Of a stretch of DNA of 64,000 bases, positions 1 through 11,451 are shown piece by piece. The notes beneath the pieces were generated by a model, which was given only the letters and a program-made list of their open reading frames with translations, had not been told where the DNA came from and searched no databases. Numbering within the stretch: position 1 is the stretch's first letter; the number at the start of each line of letters is the position of its first letter. Origin of the DNA: Neospora caninum Liverpool (taxonomy: Eukaryota; Apicomplexa; Conoidasida; Eucoccidiorida; Sarcocystidae); the NCBI RefSeq assembly GCF_000208865.1, contig NC_018397.1:3680748-3744747 (forward strand). The letters run 5' to 3'. A program made the position numbers and the translations under genes.

Positions 1-1586
1 AGAAAGTGGACGGCGCGTTCGCAGTGACAGAGCAGAAGGAGAAGTTGTTTCCACTGCTCGAAGCCGTCGAAGCGGTGCCCCAGGAGAAACGCGAGATAGG
101 CTAGTTGAATCTCGCCTAAAAGGTTTTCCCAAGTGTTTCGCGCGATACTTCTCCACTCGGCCCTTTCTCTCTCTTCTCTCTCTCTTTGTCCCTGCTCAAG
201 CTTCTCGTGCTCTTCTGTTTCCTGCTCAATGGTTTCCGCCTCCTCGGTGCCTTCTGCTGCATGCGCTCTTCTCCCCGCTCGGCCGCTCTCGCCCGCCGGC
301 GCGGCGCTGACATCCCAGCTCGAGGCAGGTGTCTTCTCGGCCTCGGTTCCACCTGCCTCTCCGGCGTCCGCCGTCGGCCCTTTCTGTCTTGCTTCCCTTT
401 CCGGTCTCCTCCCCTCGCGCCTCGCCAGGAGCTTCTGGAGATCTCGCAGGAGCAACAGGAGACCCAGACTCGGATCGACTGCGGCTCGCGTCAGAGCTTG
501 GGCTCCAAGGGCCTTCGCCGCGACCGCGGTCGCGCCCTGTCTCCGCGCCTCGGTTTCCGCGCGGCGGGCCGCTGCGACCGCCGTGGCGCGCATGGAGGGA
601 ACATCAGAGAAGAAGAATCGAGCGACAGGCGTTTTTGTGGAAGAGACGTCTTCTATTTCTTCTTCATCTCCATCGCTTTCGCCCTCCATGGAGACCTCGT
701 CTCCGTCGCAGGCTGACCGTGTGGAGGCGCGTCGCGGCTTTCCGAGGCTTCCGCCCGCCTCTTTGCGCGTCTTTTCAGGCGCGGTCTCCGCCGTCGGGCG
801 GCCCGCGAGGAGAGCCTCTTCCTCCTTCGTCAGGTCGAGAGGCAGGGCAGCAAACAGTCCCTTGATGGGTTCAATGCGCTCGAGACAGGCGGGCGAAATG
901 AAGTCCGTCAGGACGCTCCACATGCGCACATACTGCTGCGGATACACCCCGAGTTTCTTGTCTAGCTCGAGGCGGCGAACTGCGCGCACGAATCGCTCTT
1001 CTTCGTCTTCATCCTTCAGCCTCTCCAGGCGAGAGTGCTTCGGATTCCACCTCCGGACGCAAACTGCATTCGGCGTGAGAAACAGAAACTCGCTTTGGAC
1101 CGCCCCAATGCCCTCCTTGCAGCCGCCAATCGCTTCTTCCACACGCATCGAGGTGTACATACACTCGAAAGCCGAACTCCCGCTTCCGCCACTCTCTCCA
1201 CCGGCCGATCCCGAGGAAGAAGAGGCATCCAGAAGAGTGTAGAGGAGATGGCATCCCGGCTGAATGCACTTTACGCCGGAGAAATTCGGGCCAACTTTCC
1301 AGAGCGCATAGTCGAGACCGACTTGTACGGGAGGGCCCGTGGAGCCGTTGCCACAGGGGAGATTGAGGAGGAGAACCGAGCAACTGCCGAGCTGCGAGGC
1401 GGCGGCTTCGGGAGACAGGAACGACGGCAACGGCGACGGATCCAGGCGTGAATGCGATGGATATCGGCCTACTGAGAAAGGCGGACGCGAGGAAGAAGAG
1501 GGAGAGAAAAAAGATGACGCGGAGGAAGAGGAGGCAGAGGAGGAAGAGGAGGCAGAGGAGGAAGAGGAGGAAGCGGGGGCGTCCAT
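1..1586 (-). CDS. AAR2: AAR2 homologue, U5 snRNP assembly factor (3' end outside window)
   Basis: AAR2 binds the RNase H-like and Jab1/MPN regions of Prp8 during U5 snRNP maturation and holds off Brr2. One open frame runs without a stop from the ATG at 1586 to the window edge (about 528 residues). Near residue 89 is VGLDYALWKVGPNFSGVK, followed by IQPGCHLLY; this matches the AAR2 N-terminal signature (GIDYNSWEVGPKFRGVK-like). VRRWNPK lies near residue 179. The C-terminal domain begins with YPQQYVRMWSVLTDF near 215, and ends in view with LLGEIQLAYLAFLLG and FEQWKQLLLLLC near 489-520, the hallmark AAR2 C-terminal helices. About 250 residues of charged low-complexity sequence separate the two parts of the C-terminal domain, and the N-terminus is poly-Ser/Ala. 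The start was chosen for its good context (gccATGG); the frame stays open somewhat further upstream. The last few dozen codons lie beyond position 1. Family call is firm; exact start is uncertain. Confidence 0.88.
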   Translation of the reverse strand, partial: MDAPASSSSSSASSSSSASSSSASSFFSPSSSSRPPFSVGRYPSHSRLDPSPLPSFLSPEAAASQLGSCSVLLLNLPCGNGSTGPPVQVGLDYALWKVGPNFSGVKCIQPGCHLLYTLLDASSSSGSAGGESGGSGSSAFECMYTSMRVEEAIGGCKEGIGAVQSEFLFLTPNAVCVRRWNPKHSRLERLKDEDEEERFVRAVRRLELDKKLGVYPQQYVRMWSVLTDFISPACLERIEPIKGLFAALPLDLTKEEEALLAGRPTAETAPEKTRKEAGGSLGKPRRASTRSACDGDEVSMEGESDGDEEEIEDVSSTKTPVARFFFSDVPSMRATAVAAARRAETEARRQGATAVAAKALGAQALTRAAVDPSLGLLLLLRDLQKLLARREGRRPEREARQKGPTADAGEAGGTEAEKTPASSWDVSAAPAGESGRAGRRAHAAEGTEEAETIEQETEEHEKLEQGQREREERERAEWRSIARNTWENLLGEIQLAYLAFLLGHRFDGFEQWKQLLLLLCHCERAVHF

Positions 1587-2592
1587 GGCTGCAGGAGACG
1601 AGGAAGAACAGGAAGGACGACAGAATTGTGTTGAGGTCGAACAGAAAACAGTCGAGCGAGATAAACGAGAGACCTGGCAGCGGCAGGTTCGCCGCGGGAA
1701 AACAGAGAAACTGAAGACGGGCTCTTCGCAAAAAAAAATCCGATTTGCACTGTCCGTTCCCTGCACTCTCAGCTTGCAGAAACAGGACAGAGAAGAGAGA
1801 AAGGTGTCTTTCCTCCCCGATTCCAGGACGTGAGAGAGCAGAGCCCGAAAAGGAGACCTTTTCTTCTTTTCGGTACACCGTCTACAGCCGCGTTTTCCGT
1901 CTCCTCCGACTCGCACAGTACCTCCCCTAGTGGTGTACATACACTGCGTGACAAAGGGAAGGAAAAAGGAGAAGCAAAGGAGAGGAGCAGAAGAAGAACA
2001 GAAGATGAGGAGCGGAAATCCATTCGTCTGTGTTGTCACTACTGTTTTTGCCGCGTTGTCTGTTCCTCTGTCGCGACGCATGCAGAAAAAAACTGCATGT
2101 GCAGCGGTGTGTGTGTTGTCCAGGGAAAAGCCAAAAACAAGGAGAAAACATTTTCTTTCTCCCTGTGCGGGAGAGAACACGAGGTGAGAGACGCGGAGTT
2201 TGTTCTTTTCTTCTAAAGTCCCTACAGGCGGCCTCGATCAGCTGGCCTCGTCCAGAAGGAATCATTCCTTTCTCTCTCCTTGCTCCACATCCGATCTCGC
2301 AGCGTTTTCCTATCCCCTTTCTGTTCTTTTTCTTGTTCACTTTCTTGCTCTTCTCCTCGTCTTCCCTGTTCTTCTTGTTCCTTCTCTTGCTCTCATTCTC
2401 GGTCTCTCTCTTGTTCTCTTTCTTGTTCAACTCTTGATCTTCCTCTTGATCTCCTTGCTCGTCGTCTAGTCGCCTCCTGGTTTTTCTCGTTCTTCTTGCT
2501 CTCCAGCTTCTGACCTTCTAGTTCTTGATCTCCGTGTCCTCTTCGCTTTCTACTCTCGTTTCCCATTTTTGTTTTTTTTCGTCTGATGCGCC
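1587..2592. other. divergent intergenic region between AAR2 and bL25
   Basis: About 1 kb between two divergent start codons, so it should hold both promoters and 5' UTRs. From about 2270 to 2560 the + strand is strongly pyrimidine-rich, with repeated tcttgttc and cttgatct words just upstream of the bL25 ATG; this is probably its 5' leader. I see no supportable gene. Small open frames here are low-complexity by-products of the purine/pyrimidine bias. Confidence 0.6.
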
Positions 2593-4037
2593 ATGATGGC
2601 GGCTGCTCCGTCAGCTGTCGCCCGCATGCCTCTCCCTCTCGCCGCGGGCCGCCGTCTCGCTCTCCGGAGCTCGCCAGCGCCTGCGTCTTCCGCCTCTGTT
2701 TTCTCTTTTCGCCCGTCTCCGGCGCGCAGCTGTCCGTCCTCTTCTGCTGCCATCTCTTCTCTTTCTGCCGATTCCTCTCCACAGACCTCTGCTCAGGCTC
2801 AGGAGCATCATCAAACAAAATCGAGATTCGCTTCTCTAGTGGTCGGCCGCCAGGAGGAGCTGTCTCTGTCTCTCCGTGCCTTCCGTCGGAAAAAAGATCA
2901 GAACAGGGAGAGGCCTCGCCATCAGCAGAAGGTTTGTTCGCAAGGAGGAAGTGCCGGGCGGTTGTCTTCCGCTTCCTCGTACATCTCATCTCATTCCCTA
3001 CGCGCTGTCCGCAGTCTCGAGCGCCTCTCGTCTTCCCCTGGGGATTGTAAAACGCCTGAGAAGGACCATGATGCGCACTGCGAACCTTCCAGGCCTCTCG
3101 GTCTCCCTTTCTCTTCTCCACAGTTCTCTCCTCTTCTCGCGTATTTGTCCTCGCCCCTTTCCCTTCATCCGTCACCGTTCTCGCGATTCCCTTTCTCGCA
3201 GAGGAGCTCCACTGCCTCCTCTCCAGGCGGCCGAGCGTTTTTCGCTTCGCAAGGCGCCACCCAGACAGAATCGCGTGACGAAGAGTCGCGCGAAGAACAG
3301 ACCCTCTCCTCAAAAAACTACAAAGCCGATCTCATCCGCATGCAGTGGCCAGCGATGCGCGAGGAAATGGTGCGCTTCTTCCAGTCCCAGAATGCGATCG
3401 CTTTCGACAAAGTGACCAAGCGCCACCCGTCTGCCTCTCTCTCCTCTTCTCCCTCGTCTTCTGCCTTTTCTTCTTCCTCGTCGTTTTCTCGACGTGGGGA
3501 AGACCGAGAGAGAGAAGAGGAGCCTGCGGAGGAGCACAGCGGGAAGATGAGCTTCGCAGAGATGATCGTCGGCAGCGCACGAAGTCAGTGCGGGATCTTG
3601 GGCGCAGGGCGTTCCTCCGCAGTCGACGTCGACTGCAGACCGTGGGAGAGATTTGTTCGCAAAGAAGACATCCAGCGAGAGGGATACGTGCCATGCGTCG
3701 TGGAGAAGTACGGAGTTGAAAGACGGCTGGCCATCCACCGAAGCACACTGGAAGCTCTTGCGTTTGATGAACAACATGGACATCTCTCCTACTGTGAGCA
3801 AAGAAAACAGAACAAAGGAAAGAGGCAGGGACACAACGCTCGTCGCCACGTGAAGCGACAGCAAGAAAACACGGAAATCACGCCTCACGGTCGCGAACAA
3901 AAGAGACTTCCTTTTCCGCTCTACTCCCGACACTTCTCCCTTTTTGATCCCGTTTCCCCTAAATACCATTGTATATATATATATATATTTATGTATATAT
4001 ATATATATATATATTTGTATATATATATATATATATT

Positions 4038-4111
<74 letters not shown>

Positions 4112-6190
4112 GCATCGACAGGAAGATAAGTGAAAAGAGGGGACCTTGGGAAGCAAGGCTCTTTTCATGTGACGGGAGAGAAGATATTCCAGCTTCTGGT
4201 TGGAGGACGAACGATAACACGCGAGGCATACAGCCAACCATTAAAGGTTGAAGGACAGCGAGAACGTAAAACCAACCCCCTCTTGCTCTGACAGATGCAC
4301 ACCGTCACATGTGCTTGTTGCCGTCGTTTATTTTAGTGTTTCAAGCTCGCCTCTTTCGCCTTCGTATCGGGAAATGGATTGAGGAATGCATCCCAACCTT
4401 CGTTCAAGCAGACCCAGGTACGCTCGTTTTTTTCCGCTTGTGGGTAATCTGCTCGCGTGTTTCTGTGTTCGATGTTCTTTCTCGTCGTTTCTCTGTTTGG
4501 TGACGCCAGGCGGCGAAGCCTCCCTGCCATCCTTCTTTTCGGGTCTTCTGGTCCACCACGTTGCCGCTGTCGACTTCCACGTTCGCGTTGCTCCTCCGCT
4601 ATTTTTGGCTCTAGATTTGTGTCTCCTGTCAGCAGTCGGTGTGCGCCTTTCTGCTTTCTTCTGTTTCTGTCGTGCTGGGTTTTTGGCCCACCACGAACGT
4701 TTTGCTTTTCGCGCACGCGGCCGTCTCTCTTCGAGGCAGCTCTCCTCTCTCTTTGGCGCGTTCCTTCGCTTCCTTCAAACGGAGGAGCCCTCCTGTCTCC
4801 ACTTTCTTCTCACCTCGTTTTTTGCGCCCGGTTCTGTTTTCAGTGGCGCGGCGGCTGTACTTTGTGAAGTTCGAGCGACACGTGGAAGGCAAAATTTCCG
4901 AGGTTGACATCCCGACCACGATGGTCGGGCTCTTAGCCTGTCCCGCCTACCAGAGGGGTGAGAAAGAAGGCCGTACCGGTTTTTTCGTGTCTCCTTTTGA
5001 GCCAAAAGTCGCGGCGGGTTGCCTCGCGTCTCTGCTGCGCGCATCTGCGCTCTAGAAGCTGCGTTTTTCGCCTTCTCTTTGCATCCCGTATGCACTCATG
5101 CACGCACATGCACATGCTTGAGGAGAGAAGAAAGACCGGAAGACAGGAAGCGGCATTTAAATGCGTGCATTTTTGCCTGGCGGGACTTGAAGCAACGCAA
5201 TAGAGACGAGTCCAAACCAAGGGAGAAGCACCCGGCGTTTTCTGGCGCGTTCTCCTTCCTTTGGTTCCTCGTTTGGTGTCCTTGCAGGTTACCACGTGGA
5301 GCTGGTCATGCCCACGATTCGATGCCAGTGCGTAGGCGCAGATATTCCTCCGCCGTTCTTCGTCGATGTCTCGCGTCTTCACTACTCCCCTCCCTACACA
5401 GCCATCACCTTGCAGGATTTGCAGGTACACAGAGCGCATCCTTTCTTCCCCACAGATGCATCTGATTCACTGGCTTTTTTCACGGAAAACGCCTCGCGCA
5501 CCTCTCTGCTTTTTCCCAGCTGAGAGTTCTTCTGCCTCTCCGTTCTCGCCGTCGAGCTAGCTAACCTGCACACCTCTCTGCAGCTTCCGCTCACACTTCC
5601 CGTGACTCCCTTTCTTTCTTCCCCCTTTCTTTGTTTCGCGTTTCTCCATCGTCTCTGCGTGCGCCACTCCGCCGCTGTCGTGTCTCCCCTCCCTCTCTCT
5701 ATCTATTAGTGTAGTCCCCTCGCTCTTTCTCCCTGTGTGTCCCTATGGCTGCTTCTTTGCGTGTCCCTCTCCGTCTCCCTCTGTTGTTATCTCCCTATAA
5801 TCTGTTTATCTCCCCATCTACCTTCTCCCGCGTTTTCTCTGTAGCTCGCCCCGTCTACTTCTGTTTTGTCTTTTTCCCTTCCGTTCTGAACAGCATCTTC
5901 TGCCCTCCGATGGGTCGGCTCGATTTCATCCTTCGTACAACGTAGCCACTCAGGAGGTCGCGTGGGCGTATGAAGTTGGAACGGTAAGCAAATACAGCTG
6001 AAACTCTCGCCGAGAACAGACAACACTTGTCTCCACGGGGTTCGACTCGGTCAGTCCCGCCTCCACATCCATCTACACGTCTGTATATCTGATTCTATTT
6101 CAACTTTATCCACCTATAAATGCATGCGTAGATGCATATAATATATATACATATGTATACATATATATAAATACACAAATAAGTACGGAC

Positions 6191-6222
<32 letters not shown>

Positions 6223-6573
6223 GTATACATTGAGATAGAGATGCACAGTTTTGCTTGTGTGGTGAGATGAACCGTTTCTACGAATTCGTGGGTGCATGCT
6301 TGCGTACGGGGGTGGGCACGTGGATTTCTGCCGTGGTTCGTTTTTTGTCGGCTGTTTTTCCTTTTTTCAACTAATTGAAAGTGTCTCCTTCGCTCCTTCC
6401 TTGTCGCGTTTCATGCTTGTTTCTGTTTGTGATCTTCTCTCTTGGTTGACTGTTGCTGTGTGTCTTTGCAGCTGCCGGACGCGCCTCTTCCTGCAGATTA
6501 TGTGGATCCTAACTTCATCAACAGAAAGGGGCAGAAGATGGATGTTGTTTTCCGGAGTCACTTCCCAAATTGA
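2593..6573 (+). CDS. organellar large-subunit ribosomal protein bL25 (L25/TL5/CTC family)
   Basis: Structural protein of a bacterial-type large ribosomal subunit, which binds 5S rRNA in bacteria; in this organism it is probably mitochondrial. My model has six exons: 2593-3793, 4337-4417, 4844-4957, 5288-5424, 5894-5983 and 6472-6573. All junctions are GT-AG and phase-consistent, giving 574 residues. Residues 1 to about 260 are a Ser/Arg-rich presequence-like extension. The L25 core includes [19 protein letters not shown], then [19 protein letters not shown], the VDIPTTMVG strand, and the TL5-type domain with [19 protein letters not shown] and [15 protein letters not shown]. These follow the family pattern of Q-x-DP, HVDF, a VP strand, IP-x-x-I-x-VDVS-x-L and DL-x-LP. 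ATG ATG at 2593 and 2596 both open the frame. Intron 1 holds a long (TA)n array. Bacterial L25 is 95-220 residues, so this version is greatly extended. An apicoplast location is not excluded. Confidence 0.82.
3971..4109. repeat. (TA)n array with TTTG interruptions
   Basis: Long imperfect TA dinucleotide array with repeated atatttgtat interruptions, inside intron 1 of the bL25 gene. It is the longest TA array in the window, about 140 bp. Confidence 0.95.
6190..6230. repeat. (TA)n microsatellite
   Basis: TA array in intron 5 of the bL25 gene, flanked by more irregular tatacatatg-type sequence from about 6136. Confidence 0.9.
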
Positions 6574-7047
6574 CGGGAACGCAGTGCAACTGGAAAAGAG
6601 ATACCGAAATGCGCACGCTGGGGTGTATGTACATCCCTGCGCCGTCTCCTTTTCGCTTCTCTCCTAGCTTCTGTTGCGAGTTTCACTCAATGCCTGGCGA
6701 CGCCACAGATGGCAACATGTGCGCGTCCCCGAAAGGTGCGGACACTTCCTCGACGCGAGAAACTAAGAGAGAAATCTGCATGCGTACATACACTGCTGAT
6801 TTCTGCACGCTTCATTTACAAAGAAATGCACTTACCCTTCGGGAAGCTGTGAGACGTGACTGTCTCGCATTTGACTCCTGGGGCCGTGAGGCCACCACGT
6901 TTTCTAAGGAACTGCTTCTGCCTCTCCGTGCCCGTTCCTGGCAGTCGACTAACGGGCGGGCATGCGGAACAGAGATGCCGTCTCAAACATATATATCGCC
7001 TACGGTATGACCCCCTCTTTTCGCTGCATGCCTCTACCAAGCGTATC

Positions 7048-7049
<2 letters not shown>

Positions 7050-7083
<34 letters not shown>
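7050..7083. repeat. (TA)n microsatellite
   Basis: Uninterrupted TA dinucleotide run in the spacer downstream of bL25. Confidence 0.95.
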
Positions 7084-7086
<3 letters not shown>

Positions 7087-7159
7087 GACGGTGTCACCCT
7101 AAAAACGGGGCGGGGGAAAATGTGTAACTTTTTTCTCGTTCTTCACGCTGAACTCTCGA

Positions 7160-7162
<3 letters not shown>

Positions 7163-7201
<39 letters not shown>
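7163..7201. repeat. (TA)n microsatellite
   Basis: Uninterrupted TA run about 80 bp after the previous one, in the same spacer. Confidence 0.95.
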
Positions 7202-7208
<7 letters not shown>

Positions 7209-10200
7209 TAGATATGAGAGTATGTGCAGTGTGTAAATATTTAAATGTATGCACATGAAAGGAGGGTTCGTGAGTTGCATTTTGGATTAAGGGGTTTGAT
7301 TACGGACGGCGTTCCCTTGTTTCTCGGGTGGCAAAGAAATTGTTTCCCCACCGTAGAACGAAATAGCGATTGCATGCATCTGGCGGCGCGACACATCCGC
7401 TCTTCCCTCTCCGTTTGAGAACCTCCCGTGCCGTTCTCTGTTTCCTTCCCTTTTTCCCTCCCGCTGGCTCTTCCCCCTGTAAATGAGACGTTACGCGCAC
7501 ACCGCAGCCACTGTTTCCTTCACTGTTCTATACGTTCTGAGAAACCCTGACGACGGTGAGAACACAGGAAATGAACAGACACGAGCAGGGACGCGCTGAA
7601 AGGCATAGAAAGGCCCAAGAGCCCCCGTAGACAAGCGCGAGAAACACACGCGGCACGGCGCGGTTCCTTGAGCATGTTGCCTCGGGGTTGGAACGGCGAA
7701 ACATGTCAGATCATCCTCTCAACTCTCTCTCGTGCGTGGTGGAGGATCCCGCAAACTTCCATTACACCATGTGCACAGCTTGTCTCTTCCTTTTTCTCCT
7801 CTGCTTCTGTAGAAAGGCGTCTCAAGTTCACAAACGCACAAGCCACTCTTCTTCCGCGTGTTCTCTATTTTTCCCTATCCCCGCCTCTCTTCTCTCCCAC
7901 GCATGCTTCCCTCTTTCCACTTGCGTGTGCCTCCTCGGCAACCTTTGCGTTAGGGGGGAAACGGAGAGTGTCTGGCGTCTTTCTTCTCTTTTTCCCGGCG
8001 AAACCGGCCTTCTGTGTTATCTCGCTCTACGCACCATGTCAGCCGTGGTCTTCGCCTTGCAGCGAACACAGCCTTTGGTGTTTCCGCAGTCTTTCCTTGT
8101 GCATACGTTCGTTGTCTTTGCTTTCTTCCTGCTTCGCCGCTGCTAGCGCGTCAGGGACACCGGCGACACAGCCGTTCGCCTGACGCGTCTCAGCTGGCGA
8201 GATCTCTACTGAGGGCCTTTCACCTCGGTATCTCGGCTCTCGTCCTCTCTCCGCGTCTCCCTTTGTTTTCCTGTTTGCTGCGGCATGTCACTTTCATAAG
8301 TCAAACCGTCTTTGTCACGCGCTTGCTCGAAGCTATCTGCTTCTTCTAGTCGATCGGGGACGTGGCCTGTACGAAGGGAAAACACGAACGGTGGTGGGCC
8401 CGAAAAAGTGTGTCCGACTGTGGAGAAAACTAGGATTGGGCGTTTGAACACTTACCCTATAGAGTAGCTTAACGAGACAGAAGCAGAAAACCTCAATTCT
8501 GCACCCATCTCGGTGTAAATGTAACTGAAGCGCCCCCCGAAAGATGGCAAAACGACGAGCACTTTGCGTCCTTCCTAACTCGGTTCGTCATATACCAGCA
8601 CGCCCACGTCGAGTGCTCCACCCTCCCCTATGTTGTCACTTCTTCTGAAGGGCGTGAACCAGGAAACGAACGCACAAGAGAAAACGCGAATGGATGTGGA
8701 GTATGAATCCCTGAAGCACGTCGCATCTCGAACACCGACTCGCTCTGTTCCAAGGAAGTACCACGAGGCGTTTCGTGTGTTGCTCCGACGGAAAGCGTCA
8801 TATCATAAAGCTGCCTACACACATATAAATAAATATGCTTTTGCCGCGCTTTGGAATCTAGTCTATACAAAGAGACGATTATATTCGGCCGTACCCCAGT
8901 TGTATTTCCCACTTCCCTGCTTGTGCGAGCGCTCGCCGAGGACTCGGGACTTGGAGCCAGCGTGATGTTCGAGTTTCAGCGAGCGTTCTTTTCCTCGGTC
9001 AGGCATCGTCATGGCGCAGTAAAGGGGAAACACAGCACACAATTTTTCGCAAAACAAGAAACATAAATCCGACAAAAACGCACTCTTTTCCCGTTAGAGC
9101 GCCGCCTCCCAGCTTCCTCCCACGCACTGGGTGCGTAGGCGCAACACACGTGAGAGAGAAACCCGCAGGCTGGGACGGAGGTGAGAGTGAAAACACTGCC
9201 AAAGTGTGTGAAATCTTGTGGTTCCAGATGTGATTTGACAAGATGGCGAAGTAAACAGGAACGAGTCGAAGCCAAACGTTTCTCTAGAGCTCTTCCTGTC
9301 GGAAACAAAAGGGAAGACTGTCCCTCCACGTCTCTCTTCCGTGCCTCGGTCGAGACGAGGCAGCAGAAGGCTGACTGGCGACGGAACGTGCGTCGATTCT
9401 GTTTGCTAAGGGGAATAGCAATGAAACAGAGCGAGGCTGTTGTAACGCAGCGTGCGTTTGGACCGTAAAATGTGGGTTTGTGCTTGTGGCGTGTCCTGGT
9501 TTTTTGCGTTGCCTCCTTTGTTCGTCCTTCGATGCCGAGGAAATTTACAGTGGAAGTTACACCCGGGGAACCAGCGATTTCCCGCGGCGCCTCGTCTCCC
9601 TCGCGCACTGCGTGTGCTGCCTGTGTCTCGGGCCTGAAAGCAGGCTGCGTTGTGCCTTGTTTTGGGTCGTGGGATCTGGATTGATGCAGGTAAACAGGGA
9701 CAAACACCAGAAAGGTGTTACTCAAGGCTCTGGTGCCTACACACGCGTGCAGAGGTCGGAGACGTCCGCCACGAGAGGTTTTTAAACTGAGAGATCTTGA
9801 ACACAACGTAGGCATGTGGCAGCGTTCTCTGCGGTGTGACAGATTCCTGTTCCCCCAGAACGCAGTGAGCGAGTTCCTGCCGCTGCGTCGCCATTCTCTC
9901 TCCCGGGTCAAGGGTGACGATTGCAAAGTTCTCCCTCGTTTAGAATTCAGTCCCTTTCAGACACTTTGCGGCCATGCGCCTCGGCGTCTCGTCAGCAGAG
10001 AGGCTCTGTGTCGGGCGATTTTCGCCGGCGCCAAGATAAATCTCGAAGCGCCTACTGGCTGAGTGCCTGCGACGCGATGCGTGGACCACACAAAAAACCC
10101 CATTCACACACACACCAGTCCGTACCCCCTGGAGTTTGGGGCTACTTTCGTTCTTTCTGCGAAGGAGCATCACCTACGAGATACAGTGCAAATGTCAGCG

Positions 10201-11451
10201 GGCGTGTCGGCATCACGAACGGCTCGCCGCTTTCAAGTGGATGTGGTGACTCCACAGGTTCATACGCAGCAACGCGGCCTCGGTGAACCGCAGTGAAGAC
10301 TGCTGTATTTGCGCCTTTTTCACGAAACGGCAATCTTCAGTTCGTACAGGCGACGCTGCAGCCGTGTCGAGGCGAGGCTCTCTTGCTGGGTCTCTCCTCT
10401 GAATTTTCAGGCGCTCCACGCGTGTGCTTTTCCACAGCAGACACACACACGGCCCCGGCTCTGAGAGATTTGGGCAAAGACGCTCCTCGCTTACCACGAG
10501 GATGCTTGCCGGGATCACCACGTGCACTAACTTTTGACGAAAAAGGTGGACTGCCTAAGAGTTCTCGCAACCGGTGAACCGCCGGCATTCGCCGGGGCCG
10601 TGAATCTGTGAGACACTGGGCGGTCGAGGCGCTCTTGTCTGTCTCCTTCGGCTGGGCAAATTCGATTGAAGAACTATCCCTTCCCCGTCGCAGGCAACCT
10701 ACTTCGCAGACAGATTTGCGAGTTAAAAAAACCACTTCGTCTGCAGGCGTCCAGCAGGAGCCGCTTGGGCTCGACCCCGGGAGTCCTCGAGCGTGATCAG
10801 ATACTTGGCGAGGAAACGAACTTTCCGAGGCGAAGAGACAAAAAGCACCGTGCCGTTCAGTTGTCCCAGTGCGAGGAAAAAACGAGGCACGTGCCACAGA
10901 CGCCCTCAACTTCTTCGTACTTGATCAGCCACAAGAAGACACCCAATTCGGTATGGAGCCGAACGGCCAGCGCATGCGCAGACTGATTGGCGCTCCGCGA
11001 CAAACCGCACACGCGAGACCCGCCTTTTCGCAGGGTTTTTGCCCTCTTTGTCGGGAGCTGTCTGCGCATTTTCTTCTTTCTCCTGGACCCGTTTCATGCC
11101 TCGAAAATGCAAGTTCTTCCTGCTGTTTTTCGCGGCCGAGGGTGTGCCGAGAGCGAAGGCGGTTTGCATGCTGCTCGGGTTGTTGACGTTTGAGTCACCG
11201 TACGCTCTTTTCTGCCTTGCGAGCGAAAAGCGTCGAGAGCAGAAACGCGGAAAAGTGTGGAGCAAGGATGACAAGCGCGAACACACGCTTCGTTTCGGAG
11301 GCGAGACCCGAGATGAAGAAAAGAAAGGGTTCCACGATGCCGCTAGGAAGACACTCCCCTTGTCTTCTGCCCACAAAACCCGCCAACGGACGACGCTTGC
11401 AGCTGCGGCGTGCAACAAAAGTTGATTTCTTCCCTGAAAGCCGCCGAAGAG

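Larger units (their letters stand above)
6574..11451. other. long intergenic region between bL25 and the YlqF/MTG1-like GTPase
   Basis: 4.9 kb without a gene I can support. It should contain the bL25 3' UTR and the promoter and 5' UTR of the downstream GTPase. It holds two TA arrays (about 7050 and 7163) and a TGCATGCA word at 7371. Open frames of up to about 305 codons exist on the minus strand around 9009-9926 and 10337-10909. They show no recognisable motifs or protein-like composition and have no partner exons that I can find. Confidence 0.5.

Noticed and set aside
7668..8349. overlapping plus-strand frames of 110-170 codons
   Set aside because: Three frames are open at once in pyrimidine-rich sequence, which is the signature of base bias rather than coding.
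9009..9926. 305-codon minus-strand open frame in the spacer before the GTPase
   Set aside because: Composition is not protein-like, there are no motifs, and no splice-linked neighbour exons are apparent; probably chance in GC-balanced DNA.
11410..11451. upstream extension of the GTPase frame to 11410
   Set aside because: The codon at 11410 is GTG; the first ATG is at 11452 and opens a hydrophobic leader.
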